IMG/VR virus record: IMGVR_UViG_3300015360_000146
Span: 1-29,365 of that record
Reading direction: 5' to 3' (one strand)
DNA length: 29,365 nt
Origin: a virus
Positions 22,153-29,248 of the stretch are shown in pieces; position 1 is the stretch's first letter, and the number at the start of each line of letters is the position of its first letter. A program made the position numbers and the translations under genes. Under the pieces are notes generated by a model. That model saw only the letters and a program-made list of their open reading frames with translations. It was not told where the DNA came from and did not search any database.

Positions 22153-22821
22153 TCAGACGACTACGCTGTAAAGGGTACACATTTTCTTCCACAATTCTAC
22201 AATTCTATTTTCACATGATGTCATGTCAATGGTCATTAATCCATTGGCATTTGAGAACGGACATCCTTTAAGTGTATGTATCCATTTCCCACAACCTTTA
22301 TGGTATGACACCAACGATCTTACATCTTCTGATTCTTTGGCTTCAGAACATAATATTTTTTCTTGTATTTGAACAGCATTTCCATCTAACAAATATGAAT
22401 TCATCAAATCTGGAATATTGGGTTGTTTTAGGAACCATACATCATTATCGAATATTTCAGAAGACGAGTTGAATTGTTCAAGAAGTTTTTTGTCTAATAC
22501 ATCAATTGCCATAATCAAATCTTTAATAACTAAAACTGGACCTTCAATCATCTTTTGTGAGATTGCCTTACCAATGGCGTCCATTTTTGATGCTATAGGA
22601 TCGTTTTCATCAAATAAGCTGTATCTCAAAATAGGCACATTGACTTTTTTTGCCCATTGAAAGTATTGAAATGGAGTTTCGGCATTTCTGGCACAAACAA
22701 TAGCTACTTTAGCGTTTGGAAGATTTTTATAGACTGAGTACCAAGTGGCAAAGGCTTCCCAGTCTCTGCCAGTTTGTGTAGCAATTAACACAGATAGATT
22801 GTTCCCATTTTCTGTAATCAT
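22153..22821 (-). CDS. Probable nucleotide-sugar transferase-like protein
   Basis: The product has 222 residues. The opening strand and loop (LSVLIATQTGRDWEAFATWY) and VAIVCARNAETPFQYFQWAKK resemble the first half of GT-A-type glycosyltransferases. A clear D-x-D is absent (VIKDLIMAIDVLDKK is the nearest), so activity is uncertain. Later cysteines (CSEAKE, HKGCGKW, LKGCPF, TSCENR) may be structural. The ATG has no ribosome site. It heads the leftward unit, divergent from thyA. Family call is tentative. Confidence 0.5.
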   Translation of the reverse strand: MITENGNNLSVLIATQTGRDWEAFATWYSVYKNLPNAKVAIVCARNAETPFQYFQWAKKVNVPILRYSLFDENDPIASKMDAIGKAISQKMIEGPVLVIKDLIMAIDVLDKKLLEQFNSSSEIFDNDVWFLKQPNIPDLMNSYLLDGNAVQIQEKILCSEAKESEDVRSLVSYHKGCGKWIHTLKGCPFSNANGLMTIDMTSCENRIVELWKKMCTLYSVVV

Positions 22822-22840
22822 GATTTAATAAAAGAGTCTG

Positions 22841-22869
22841 TTGACTCACAAATTGAATTTAGTTAAATT
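22841..22869 (+). promoter_or_regulatory. Putative promoter for the thyA-folA operon
   Basis: TTGACT (22841-22846) and TTAAAT/TAAATT (22863-22869) with 16-17 bp spacing. Transcription from here gives a leader of about 130 bases before the thyA ATG. Confidence 0.4.
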
Positions 22870-22887
22870 ACAGACAACTCAACGGAC

Positions 22888-22983
22888 ACAGAACAGTCGG
22901 GAATTGGCACACTTGCCTGCGTGTCATTGTCAAAGGATAGCTGTTGAATGACAAACACAAACAGAACAGTCGGGAATTGGCAC
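22888..22983 (+). repeat. Two 23-bp direct repeats in the thyA leader
   Basis: GAACAGTCGGGAATTGGCAC, extended by ACA in front, occurs at 22888-22910 and again at 22961-22983, 73 bp apart start to start. Between them lie short inverted repeats (GGCA/TGCC, GTGT..TGTCA). They sit between the promoter and thyA and have no clear coding frame. They may be a regulator or RNA-binding site. Confidence 0.85.
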
Positions 22984-23004
22984 GCACACACAAGGAAGTG
23001 GCAC

Positions 23005-23931
23005 ATGAATTTAATGAAACCGTATGATTTGGCTCTTAAAGATATTCTTGAAAATGGAGCAGATCGCACCAATAAGCGGACCAACATAAAGACAAAATCT
23101 ATATTTGGCATGTGCAATCGATATCGTTTGGACACAGAATATTTTCCAATTCTGACTCGTCGCAAAGTGTGGCCTAAATCAGTTTTTGCAGAACTTCTTT
23201 GGTTTTTGTCTGGCAGCACCAATAACGAAGACTTAAAGAAAGTCGGTTGTAATTTTTGGACTCCATGGGTAGACAAAGAATTTGAAGCTAAAAATGGATT
23301 TGCTCCAGATGCGTTTGGTCCTGTCTATGGTTTTCAACTTCGTCATTTCGGCGGTGAATATGGAAATGGCATTGGTGGAACAAGTGGATCGCCTCTTGAT
23401 TATGACCCTCTTCCGCCAAGCGTGAATGACAAAGCTTTAAATGTTTACGGAAGAGGCGGTTTTGATCAACTCGCATGGGTTGTGAATCGTATTAAAGAAG
23501 ATTCGTCTTGTCGCAGAACATTGTGGACATTGTGGAATCCACAGGATGTTGCATCAATGCGTTTGCCACCGTGTCACATGCTTTATCAAGTTTTGGTAGA
23601 TGATGAACGTCGAATGACGGGAATCATGTATCAAAGAAGCTGTGATTTTCCTGTTGGAGTCCCAGCAAACATTCAGTTCTACAGTGCTCTTACCATGATG
23701 ATCGCACAACAAACCGATTGTATTCCTCAAGAGTTTGTTCACATGACAGCAGACAGTCATATTTATGGTGATCAAATTCAAGCAGTTGAGGAGTATCTCA
23801 CATTGCCTGAAATGGATTCGCCAAAATTAAAAATAAGGAAGGCTAAGGATATCTTTAGTTATACGCCTGAAGACTTTGAAATTACTGATTTCGTTTCTGG
23901 GCCAAAACTTGAGATTCCTGTAGCCGTTTAA
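23005..23931 (+). CDS. thyA: Thymidylate synthase (ThyA type)
   Basis: The product has 308 residues. The nucleophile is Cys190 in RLPPCHMLYQ, and the substrate loop is QRSCDFPVGVPANIQFYS. The Asn (N222 in ANIQF) is kept, so methylation of dUMP is expected; dCMP hydroxymethylases have Asp there. HIY (252-254) completes the site, and GPVYGFQLRHFG gives the cofactor region. An insert around residues 118-150 is longer than in E. coli ThyA. The start is ATG 23005, after AAGGAAG; the frame is open further upstream through the repeats but lacks support. It makes dTMP with methylene-tetrahydrofolate; the partner folA is 10 bases downstream. Confidence 0.93.
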   Translation: MNLMKPYDLALKDILENGADRTNKRTNIKTKSIFGMCNRYRLDTEYFPILTRRKVWPKSVFAELLWFLSGSTNNEDLKKVGCNFWTPWVDKEFEAKNGFAPDAFGPVYGFQLRHFGGEYGNGIGGTSGSPLDYDPLPPSVNDKALNVYGRGGFDQLAWVVNRIKEDSSCRRTLWTLWNPQDVASMRLPPCHMLYQVLVDDERRMTGIMYQRSCDFPVGVPANIQFYSALTMMIAQQTDCIPQEFVHMTADSHIYGDQIQAVEEYLTLPEMDSPKLKIRKAKDIFSYTPEDFEITDFVSGPKLEIPVAV

Positions 23932-23941
23932 AAGGGTTGAA

Positions 23942-24457
23942 ATGGTAACAATAATAGTTGCTTATGATGACAATCATATTATTGGAAACAATGGAGAAAT
24001 TCCTTGGAAGATATCTGAGGATTTCAAGCATTTCAAACGCACGACAACTGGCAATCCTTGTATTATGGGAAGAAAGACTTGGGATTCTCTTCCTGAGAAT
24101 TACAAGCCTTTGCCGAATCGTCCAAACATTATTGTTAGCAGAAAAGCTGCTATGTTGGAAAAGCAAAATCAATGGTCGCTTAAAGACGTTTATTTTGAAT
24201 CTGATTTATCAGAAGCGATTGGATTTGCCAGTGAGACATTTCCTGACAAGGAAATCTTCATTATTGGTGGCGAGCAGATTTACAGACATGCTCTTGAGCA
24301 AGGACTTGTAAACAAAGTAATTGCTTCAGAAATAAAAGGCATTCATGAAGGAGATACATTCTTTCCAGAATTACCACTCCAAGGAATGGAAATTGTAAAG
24401 TCTCGTAATGTGATTCAGCAATTCGAAGATTTTTGTATTGTAGAATATATTCTGTAA
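23942..24457 (+). CDS. folA: Dihydrofolate reductase
   Basis: The product has 171 residues: MVTIIVAYDDNHIIG, GEIPWKISEDFKHFKR with the acidic proton donor D27, MGRKTWDSLP, RPNIIVSRK and IFIIGGEQIYRHAL all match DHFR. It reduces dihydrofolate with NADPH and restores the cofactor spent by the ThyA made from the same mRNA. AAGGG precedes the ATG. A terminator follows. Residues 70-95 are slightly longer than in bacterial FolA and may form a loop. T4-like phages carry the same td/frd pair. Confidence 0.94.
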   Translation: MVTIIVAYDDNHIIGNNGEIPWKISEDFKHFKRTTTGNPCIMGRKTWDSLPENYKPLPNRPNIIVSRKAAMLEKQNQWSLKDVYFESDLSEAIGFASETFPDKEIFIIGGEQIYRHALEQGLVNKVIASEIKGIHEGDTFFPELPLQGMEIVKSRNVIQQFEDFCIVEYIL

Positions 24458-24480
24458 CAACAGTTTTGCGTTAAAAAACT

Positions 24481-24513
24481 AAAAGCCGCAGGTTGACTCT
24501 TGCGGCTTTTTTC
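24481..24513 (+). terminator. Intrinsic terminator after folA
   Basis: A 10-bp stem AAAAGCCGCA/TGCGGCTTTT (24481-24490 with 24501-24510) with a 10-base loop leads into a T-run. It ends the thyA-folA unit. Confidence 0.92.
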
Positions 24514-24550
24514 GTTTTTTGCACTCTCATAGAATAATATGGGAGGCAAA

Positions 24551-25912
24551 ATGACTTTGTTAAATGAGTTTTTAAAGAGAAACAGGGAACGTAGACTTAA
24601 GATTCATTGTGTAGGCGATGCAATGATAGACGAGTATTTTGAAGTTAAAGTAAATAGAATTAGTCCTGAATTTCCTATGCCAATTATGGCGTCATCTAAC
24701 AATTGGGCTGTTCGTCGCCCCGGAGGTGCAGCGAATGTGGCTTATCAATTTAAAAATTTCAATGTAGAATCTTTGCTAATTTGTTGGTGTGATGAAATTG
24801 CAAAAAGTGTTTTTGTTGATCATAAAATTCAATGGGTACACGCATTGTGTTCTCAATGTTGTTCTCTTCCGATTAAAAGAAGGTTTTTAGATGGTGGAGT
24901 TCAAGTAGTCAGACATGATATAGAACTGCCGTTATGTGGTTTAGACGAACGCATAATTGATTTTGCTACTCTTGAAATAAGAACTTGTATTGAAAAAACA
25001 TTTAGGCCAGATGTGGCAATATTGTCTGACTATAATAAAGGTTTTTTCTCAAGTGAAAATCATCGTGTTATTGATTTTTACAGAGATGTAAAAACTATTG
25101 TCGATCCTAAGATGGGTCCACTTTCTAAATGGAAGGGATGCACAATCTTCAAACCAAATGCCAATGAAGCTATGAATCTGACAGGGAGGACACAATGGAA
25201 AGAACAAGCTAAGCATTTGCAAGATGAATTGGAGTGCGAAGCTGTTGTGATAACATCTGGTGGCAACCATGTGTCTGGAATTTGGTATGATGATTTTTTC
25301 ACTTTTAAACCAGACAGATCTGTGGTTGCAGAAAGTGTTGTGGGTGCGGGAGATTGCTTTGCTGCGTTCTTTGCTATGGCTGTTGGTCATGGATTTTCTA
25401 TTCCAGAGGCTACAGAAATTGCTTGGAATGCTGGAGCAAATTATGTTAAAAACAAAAGAAATAGACCTATAGTTCCAGCGGAACTACCATTGAATGGTAT
25501 TGTAAATCCGTCTGATTTAATTAATCGTGATTTCAAACTTGTTTTTACAAATGGATGCTTTGATCTTTTGCATGAAGGACATTTAAAGACATTGGAGTTT
25601 GCTAAAAGCAAGGGAGATAAGCTTGTTGTGGCTTTAAATTCTGACTCAAGTATTAAGAGGCTGAAAGGAGAGAATCGACCAATTAAGCCGCTAGACCAAC
25701 GTATGGCAGTAATGAGTGCTTTAAAGATGGTTGATTTTGTTGTATCTTTTGAAGAAGACACGCCGCTGAACTTAATGCAACTAATAAAACCAGATGTTTT
25801 AGTGAAAGGGTCAGATTATCAAGAATGTGAAATTGTTGGAGGAAACATTGTTCCAGAAGTGTTCCGCTGCCCTGTTATTAAAGGCTTAAGCACTACGAAT
25901 TTCTTGTCATGA
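24551..25912 (+). CDS. hldE: HldE-like bifunctional heptose kinase/adenylyltransferase
   Basis: The product has 453 residues from ATG 24551, after GGGAGG (an ATG at 24539 lies before that site). The N-terminal PfkB-type kinase has CVGDAMIDEYF, RRPGGAANVAYQF and VVGAGDCFAAFFA (near 266, catalytic Asp). The C-terminal nucleotidyltransferase has FTNGCFDLLHEGHL (near 333, the HxGH motif) and VLVKGSDY. Together they convert heptose 7-phosphate to ADP-heptose via the 1-phosphate, the sugar donor for inner LPS. The phage may supply heptose for its own glycans or rewire host LPS. The middle phosphatase (GmhB) step is not seen here. Length and both active sites look intact. Confidence 0.9.
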   Translation: MTLLNEFLKRNRERRLKIHCVGDAMIDEYFEVKVNRISPEFPMPIMASSNNWAVRRPGGAANVAYQFKNFNVESLLICWCDEIAKSVFVDHKIQWVHALCSQCCSLPIKRRFLDGGVQVVRHDIELPLCGLDERIIDFATLEIRTCIEKTFRPDVAILSDYNKGFFSSENHRVIDFYRDVKTIVDPKMGPLSKWKGCTIFKPNANEAMNLTGRTQWKEQAKHLQDELECEAVVITSGGNHVSGIWYDDFFTFKPDRSVVAESVVGAGDCFAAFFAMAVGHGFSIPEATEIAWNAGANYVKNKRNRPIVPAELPLNGIVNPSDLINRDFKLVFTNGCFDLLHEGHLKTLEFAKSKGDKLVVALNSDSSIKRLKGENRPIKPLDQRMAVMSALKMVDFVVSFEEDTPLNLMQLIKPDVLVKGSDYQECEIVGGNIVPEVFRCPVIKGLSTTNFLS

Positions 25913-26080
25913 TTATTTTTTGCAGATACAACTTTCGCATGTGCATGTGCAATGTTCGTTGCAGGTGCATTTTTTGTCTTTGCAACATTTTATTTTACAA
26001 GAACAATTGCTGCAATAGACTTCAGAAAAACAGATAAGAGCAACGCTTAGACATAGAGCAAATGATAAAATATGTTTCAT
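25913..26080 (-). CDS. Exported cysteine-rich (metallothionein-like) peptide
   Basis: The product has 55 residues. The ATG at 26080 has AGAGG upstream at good spacing. MKHILSFALCLSVALICFSE is a clean signal-like segment (basic start and hydrophobic core). The remaining 35 residues hold 12 cysteines, largely as CxC and CC (CSNCSCKIKCC, KCTCNEHCTCTCESCICKK), like metallothioneins or disulfide-rich secreted peptides. It could bind metal ions in the periplasm or outside, or be a disulfide-stabilised toxin or adhesin. No known family can be named. It is convergent with hldE and its stop directly follows the hldE stop. Length is too short for most ORF finders. Confidence 0.72.
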   Translation of the reverse strand: MKHILSFALCLSVALICFSEVYCSNCSCKIKCCKDKKCTCNEHCTCTCESCICKK

Positions 26081-26098
26081 ATTAAACCTCTAATTTAG

Positions 26099-26104
26099 TA
26101 TGAT
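26099..26104 (+). promoter_or_regulatory. Putative -10 element abutting the HNH gene
   Basis: TATGAT ends 6 bases before ATG 26111, so the RNA would start at the ATG. There is no Shine-Dalgarno site for this gene. The -35 region is weak (TTCATA). Confidence 0.35.
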
Positions 26105-26110
26105 ATATGT

Positions 26111-26383
26111 ATGCGTAAGAAGCTTATAAACAAAGTTGCTAAAAAGAAGTTAGAAAAAACGTGTTATTTTTGCGGCATAGATGATTATGCGGTCTTAGAC
26201 ACTCATAGAATCGTTCCGGGAGAAGAAAATGGTATTTACACTGAATTTAATACCATTGTCGCTTGTGCCAACTGTCATAGGAAGATTCATGATGGACAGA
26301 TCGTGATTGATAGAAAATATTTTTCAACATCTGGCAAGTGGATATTACATTTTTGGCAAGACGGCGAAGAGAAATGGCTATAG
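26111..26383 (+). CDS. HNH endonuclease
   Basis: The product has 90 residues. CYFCGIDD, then DTHRIVPGEENG (first His), FNTIVACANCHRKIHDG (Asn, CxxC, His) make the HNH zinc-metal core with a Cys4 zinc site. It nicks or cuts DNA; free-standing copies in phages act in homing or as small nucleases. The basic start MRKKLINKVAKKK may contact DNA. It sits between the peptide gene and two capsid-targeting-like genes, with a start consistent with a leaderless mRNA. The C-terminus (WILHFWQDGEEKWL) is short, so there is no extra DNA-binding domain. Confidence 0.88.
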   Translation: MRKKLINKVAKKKLEKTCYFCGIDDYAVLDTHRIVPGEENGIYTEFNTIVACANCHRKIHDGQIVIDRKYFSTSGKWILHFWQDGEEKWL

Positions 26384-26399
26384 ACCTAGTAAATAATTC

Positions 26400-26738
26400 A
26401 TGAACTTTAAAACATGGCTTAAAACCAACGAAACTGTAAAAAATTCGGCTGGTATTGACACTCAACCAACGCAAACGAATCAAGCGACTGATGATGCTTC
26501 AAAGTCGCTCATGACTAATCCTGCATTTGCTTCGGTTCAAAGTAAATTAATAGGAGCTTCTGGCAGTCCAAGTGCTCAAAGAAATCAACTGATTAATTTT
26601 ACTACGAGCAATTTTAAATCTGCTGTTCCTCGTCAGGTAGCTCCTTTGACATCTCCGGCTCCAGTGGCGTTTAACATCCAAAACGATCTAGGATTGAATC
26701 TTGGAATTCCAAAGCCGAAGTTCTTAAACAAAAGGTGA
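26400..26738 (+). CDS. Low-complexity protein with capsid-targeting-like N-terminus
   Basis: The product has 112 residues: MNFKTWLKTNETVKN, then Ser/Thr/Ala/Asn/Gln-rich, apparently disordered sequence (QPTQTNQATDDASKS, ASGSPSAQRNQ) and a proline-containing end. No ribosome site lies before ATG 26400; a TAAATAAT box just upstream resembles a late promoter. It pairs with the next gene, which has the same type of start. Composition fits a small structural or internal head protein. No known family. Confidence 0.58.
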   Translation: MNFKTWLKTNETVKNSAGIDTQPTQTNQATDDASKSLMTNPAFASVQSKLIGASGSPSAQRNQLINFTTSNFKSAVPRQVAPLTSPAPVAFNIQNDLGLNLGIPKPKFLNKR

Positions 26739-26742
26739 GCAA

Positions 26743-26973
26743 ATGAAATTCAAAGAATTCATTCAGTTAGAACTTGATGGTTTGTTTGGAAACATTAAAG
26801 CTGTTTCTAGTGACTTAGGATTGTTTCAAAAACAATTAAAAGATGCAAAACCTGCAAAAAAAGGGACTGCAAGCCGAATCATGAGTTCTATGAGCAAACC
26901 AAGTATGCCAGCAAGGCCAGCAGGAATAACTTCATATAAGAAACCAATGACAATTCCTTCTTTACTTAAATAA
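26743..26973 (+). CDS. Small basic protein with capsid-targeting-like N-terminus
   Basis: The product has 76 residues: MKFKEFIQLELDGLF, a helix (LGLFQKQLKDAKPAKK) and a basic Ser/Met/Pro-rich tail (MSKPSMPARPAGITSYKKP). AAGGTGA precedes the ATG. The basic, flexible body plus targeting-like start is what one expects of a DNA-associated internal head protein, but this is inference. It lies 4 bases after the previous gene. Confidence 0.62.
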   Translation: MKFKEFIQLELDGLFGNIKAVSSDLGLFQKQLKDAKPAKKGTASRIMSSMSKPSMPARPAGITSYKKPMTIPSLLK

Positions 26974-26991
26974 TTTTTCTTAAAATACCTC

Positions 26992-27020
26992 TTGTGTTGT
27001 TTTTATTATTAAGATATACT
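26992..27020 (+). promoter_or_regulatory. Promoter for prkA
   Basis: TTGTGT (26992-26997), 17 bp, TATACT (27015-27020). The leader of about 48 bases holds a small hairpin (27034-27048) and ends in AAAAAGGG before ATG 27075. Confidence 0.55.
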
Positions 27021-27074
27021 TTTGATGTTATACGTGGGTTCGACTCACTTCCTTCTAACAAAAAAGGGTTTTTT

Positions 27075-29162
27075 ATGGAAAATAACACAGTCTTAAAGAA
27101 GTTTGCAGAACTGTATGATCGTAAAGAGTTCCTTGCGTTGAACGAGGAAATGTCTTTTGAACAGTATCTTGAAAAGGTTCAGTCGAACCCAAAGCTGGCT
27201 AGAAATTCATTCCAGTATGTTTATGATATGATCATTGCGAAGGGGACTAGCACCTTCGAAAGATATCGAAAGACATATACTCGGTATCATTTTTTCAACG
27301 ATAATGAGATTCCTATCTTCGGACTTGAAGAAACTCTTCAGGATCTCGTGGATTTCATTCATGGTGCGGCTGGTAACTATGGAACAGAGCGTAGAGTTCT
27401 ATTGCTTCACGGTCCTGTAGGTTCTTCTAAATCCACCATTTGTCGTAGGCTTAAGAGAGGTCTTGAATCTTATTCTCGCACAGATGCTGGTTCATGGTAT
27501 ACCTTTAAGTGGGTTAATCTTCCAACTGAAGCTGATGAAGCCGGACCTGCTGTTTTCACAGAGGCAACAGATGTTTCGCCTTTGAATGAAAACCCATTGA
27601 AGCTTATGCCTCGCAATATGAGAGATGAGTTCTTGCGTGACATTAATGCTTATCATGTTGAAATGTCCACAGAGGACGAACGTGAAAGCATTTACAGGTT
27701 GATTTGCGAAGGGGATCTTAATCCACGATGCAAGCTTTTCATGAAGATGTTGCTTGAAAGATACGAAGGCGATTGGCTTAAAGTGGTTCAGAACCACATT
27801 GTGGTAGTTCGTCGAGTTCACTCTGAAATTGATCGATGCGGAATTGGCACATTCCAGCCAAAGGATGAAAAAAATCAAGATAGCACAGAATTGACAGGAG
27901 ACATCAACTTCCGTCATATTGGCAACTATGGATCAGACTCTGATCCAAGAGCCTTTAACTTTGATGGAGAGTTTCAAGTTGCAAATCGTGGGGTTTGTGA
28001 ATTTATTGAAATGTTGAAGCTGGCTAATGAGTTTCTTTACGATTTGCTTGGCGTTGCACAAGAACATCAGATCAAGCCAAAGAAATTCTCTCAGATTGTT
28101 GTTGACGAATTGATTATTGCTCATACCAATAATCCTGAATATGAAAAGCTGAAGAACAATCAGTTCATGGAAGCTCTTCGTGACAGAACCGTTAAAATTG
28201 ACGTTCCGTATCTAACACGTTGGTCAGATGAGATCAAGGTTTTGGAACAAGATTACGGTCCCGGAAAAGTCAAACAACACATCATGCCTCACACTTTGGA
28301 AATCACAGCTTTGTTTGCTGTATTGACCAGATTGCAGGAAGATCCAGACAGCAAGTTAGATCTTCGTGATAAGGCAAAGTTGTATGACGGCAGAAGTCTT
28401 CCCGGATGGACAGAAGACTCTGTTAAAGAACTTCGTGATAGATATGTAGATGAAGGTCTGACAAGTGGTGTGTCTGCACGATATACTCAGAGCGGACTCT
28501 CAAATTGCCTTGCTCGACATAAGAAGTATGTAAATGTATTTCATGTAATGAGCGAGTTAAAGGAAGGTCTTGGTGCATCATCTTTGATTACCAAGGTTGA
28601 AGACAAGAAGAAGTATGAATACTGTGCTGAGTTGGCAATCAAAGAACTGGACGAAATTCTAAAGAATGAAGTTCAGCGTGCTCTTGTTGCTGACGAGAAA
28701 GCTATGGAACGTCTTTGTAATAAGTACATTGACAACGTGATCTCATATGTTAACAAAGAACGTATGATTCATCCGATCACTCATCAGCCGATGGAGCCAG
28801 ATGAAAGACTTATGCGAAGTATTGAAGAGAAGGCTGATATTCCAGAACAAGGATGCGATGACTTCCGAAGATCTTTGGCAGCATTCATGGGGACTCAAAG
28901 CCGCCGTGGCAAGGAATTCAAATGGGATTCAAACGAAGAGCTTAAGAGAGCTATTGAATCTAAAGTTTTTGAAGACATCAAGGACACAATTAAGTTGTCT
29001 TCATTGACTAAAGAAGCAGCCGATCTTGATCCAGATCTTCAAGAAAAGATAGACGCTATCAAGACTCGTTTGATTAAGCAGTATGGCTACAATCATCAAT
29101 CTGCTTCAGATGTACTGGAATACGTCAGTTCAATTTTCGCCCGTGGCGATATCTCTAAGTAG
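27075..29162 (+). CDS. prkA: PrkA-type serine protein kinase
   Basis: The product has 695 residues, near the bacterial PrkA length. The N-terminal AAA-like part has the P-loop LLLHGPVGSSKSTI (109-122) and the conserved start STFERYRKTYTRYHFFND; the C-terminal half carries PrkA-type ITALFAVLTRLQE and the end EYVSSIFARGD. The chosen ATG follows AAAAAGGG; an upstream frame of 27 more codons overlaps the promoter. PrkA phosphorylates serine/threonine in proteins and in bacteria is linked to stress, nutrient limitation and SpoVR-type partners; no SpoVR is present here. In a phage it may reprogram a starved host. Family call is good; kinase target unknown. Confidence 0.87.
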   Translation: MENNTVLKKFAELYDRKEFLALNEEMSFEQYLEKVQSNPKLARNSFQYVYDMIIAKGTSTFERYRKTYTRYHFFNDNEIPIFGLEETLQDLVDFIHGAAGNYGTERRVLLLHGPVGSSKSTICRRLKRGLESYSRTDAGSWYTFKWVNLPTEADEAGPAVFTEATDVSPLNENPLKLMPRNMRDEFLRDINAYHVEMSTEDERESIYRLICEGDLNPRCKLFMKMLLERYEGDWLKVVQNHIVVVRRVHSEIDRCGIGTFQPKDEKNQDSTELTGDINFRHIGNYGSDSDPRAFNFDGEFQVANRGVCEFIEMLKLANEFLYDLLGVAQEHQIKPKKFSQIVVDELIIAHTNNPEYEKLKNNQFMEALRDRTVKIDVPYLTRWSDEIKVLEQDYGPGKVKQHIMPHTLEITALFAVLTRLQEDPDSKLDLRDKAKLYDGRSLPGWTEDSVKELRDRYVDEGLTSGVSARYTQSGLSNCLARHKKYVNVFHVMSELKEGLGASSLITKVEDKKKYEYCAELAIKELDEILKNEVQRALVADEKAMERLCNKYIDNVISYVNKERMIHPITHQPMEPDERLMRSIEEKADIPEQGCDDFRRSLAAFMGTQSRRGKEFKWDSNEELKRAIESKVFEDIKDTIKLSSLTKEAADLDPDLQEKIDAIKTRLIKQYGYNHQSASDVLEYVSSIFARGDISK

Positions 29163-29171
29163 TAAGGACTT

Positions 29172-29208
29172 AAGTCAATTCTTACAAAAAATCTGTAAGA
29201 ATTGACTT
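29172..29208 (+). terminator. Intrinsic terminator after prkA, overlapping the next promoter
   Basis: A perfect 15-bp stem AAGTCAATTCTTACA with its complement (29172-29186, 29194-29208) and a 7-base loop. The following TTAATTT is a weak T-run. The second half of the stem contains the TTGACT box of the next promoter. Confidence 0.75.
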
Positions 29209-29230
29209 TAATTTACATACATACTATAAT
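29202..29230 (+). promoter_or_regulatory. Near-consensus sigma70-type promoter
   Basis: TTGACT (29202-29207), 17 bp, TATAAT (29225-29230). Followed by GGAGGTGA and ATG 29249. This is the closest match to a bacterial promoter in the window. Confidence 0.8.
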
Positions 29231-29248
29231 GGTAGTATGGAGGTGAAT

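Noticed and set aside
22888-22983. CRISPR array
   Set aside because: Only two repeat copies, the interval is not a typical spacer, and no cas genes are nearby.
22948-23004. Longer thymidylate synthase N-terminus
   Set aside because: The extra residues run through the direct repeat, have no ribosome site and go beyond the family's usual start; ATG 23005 follows AAGGAAG.
27034-27048. tRNA T-arm (GTGGG TTCGACT CAC)
   Set aside because: Two bases short of a proper T-arm, and no acceptor, D or anticodon arms lie upstream. It is a small hairpin in the prkA leader.
26994-27074. Longer N-terminus for PrkA
   Set aside because: It starts inside the promoter, reads as hydrophobic noise, and ATG 27075 has AAAAAGGG before it.
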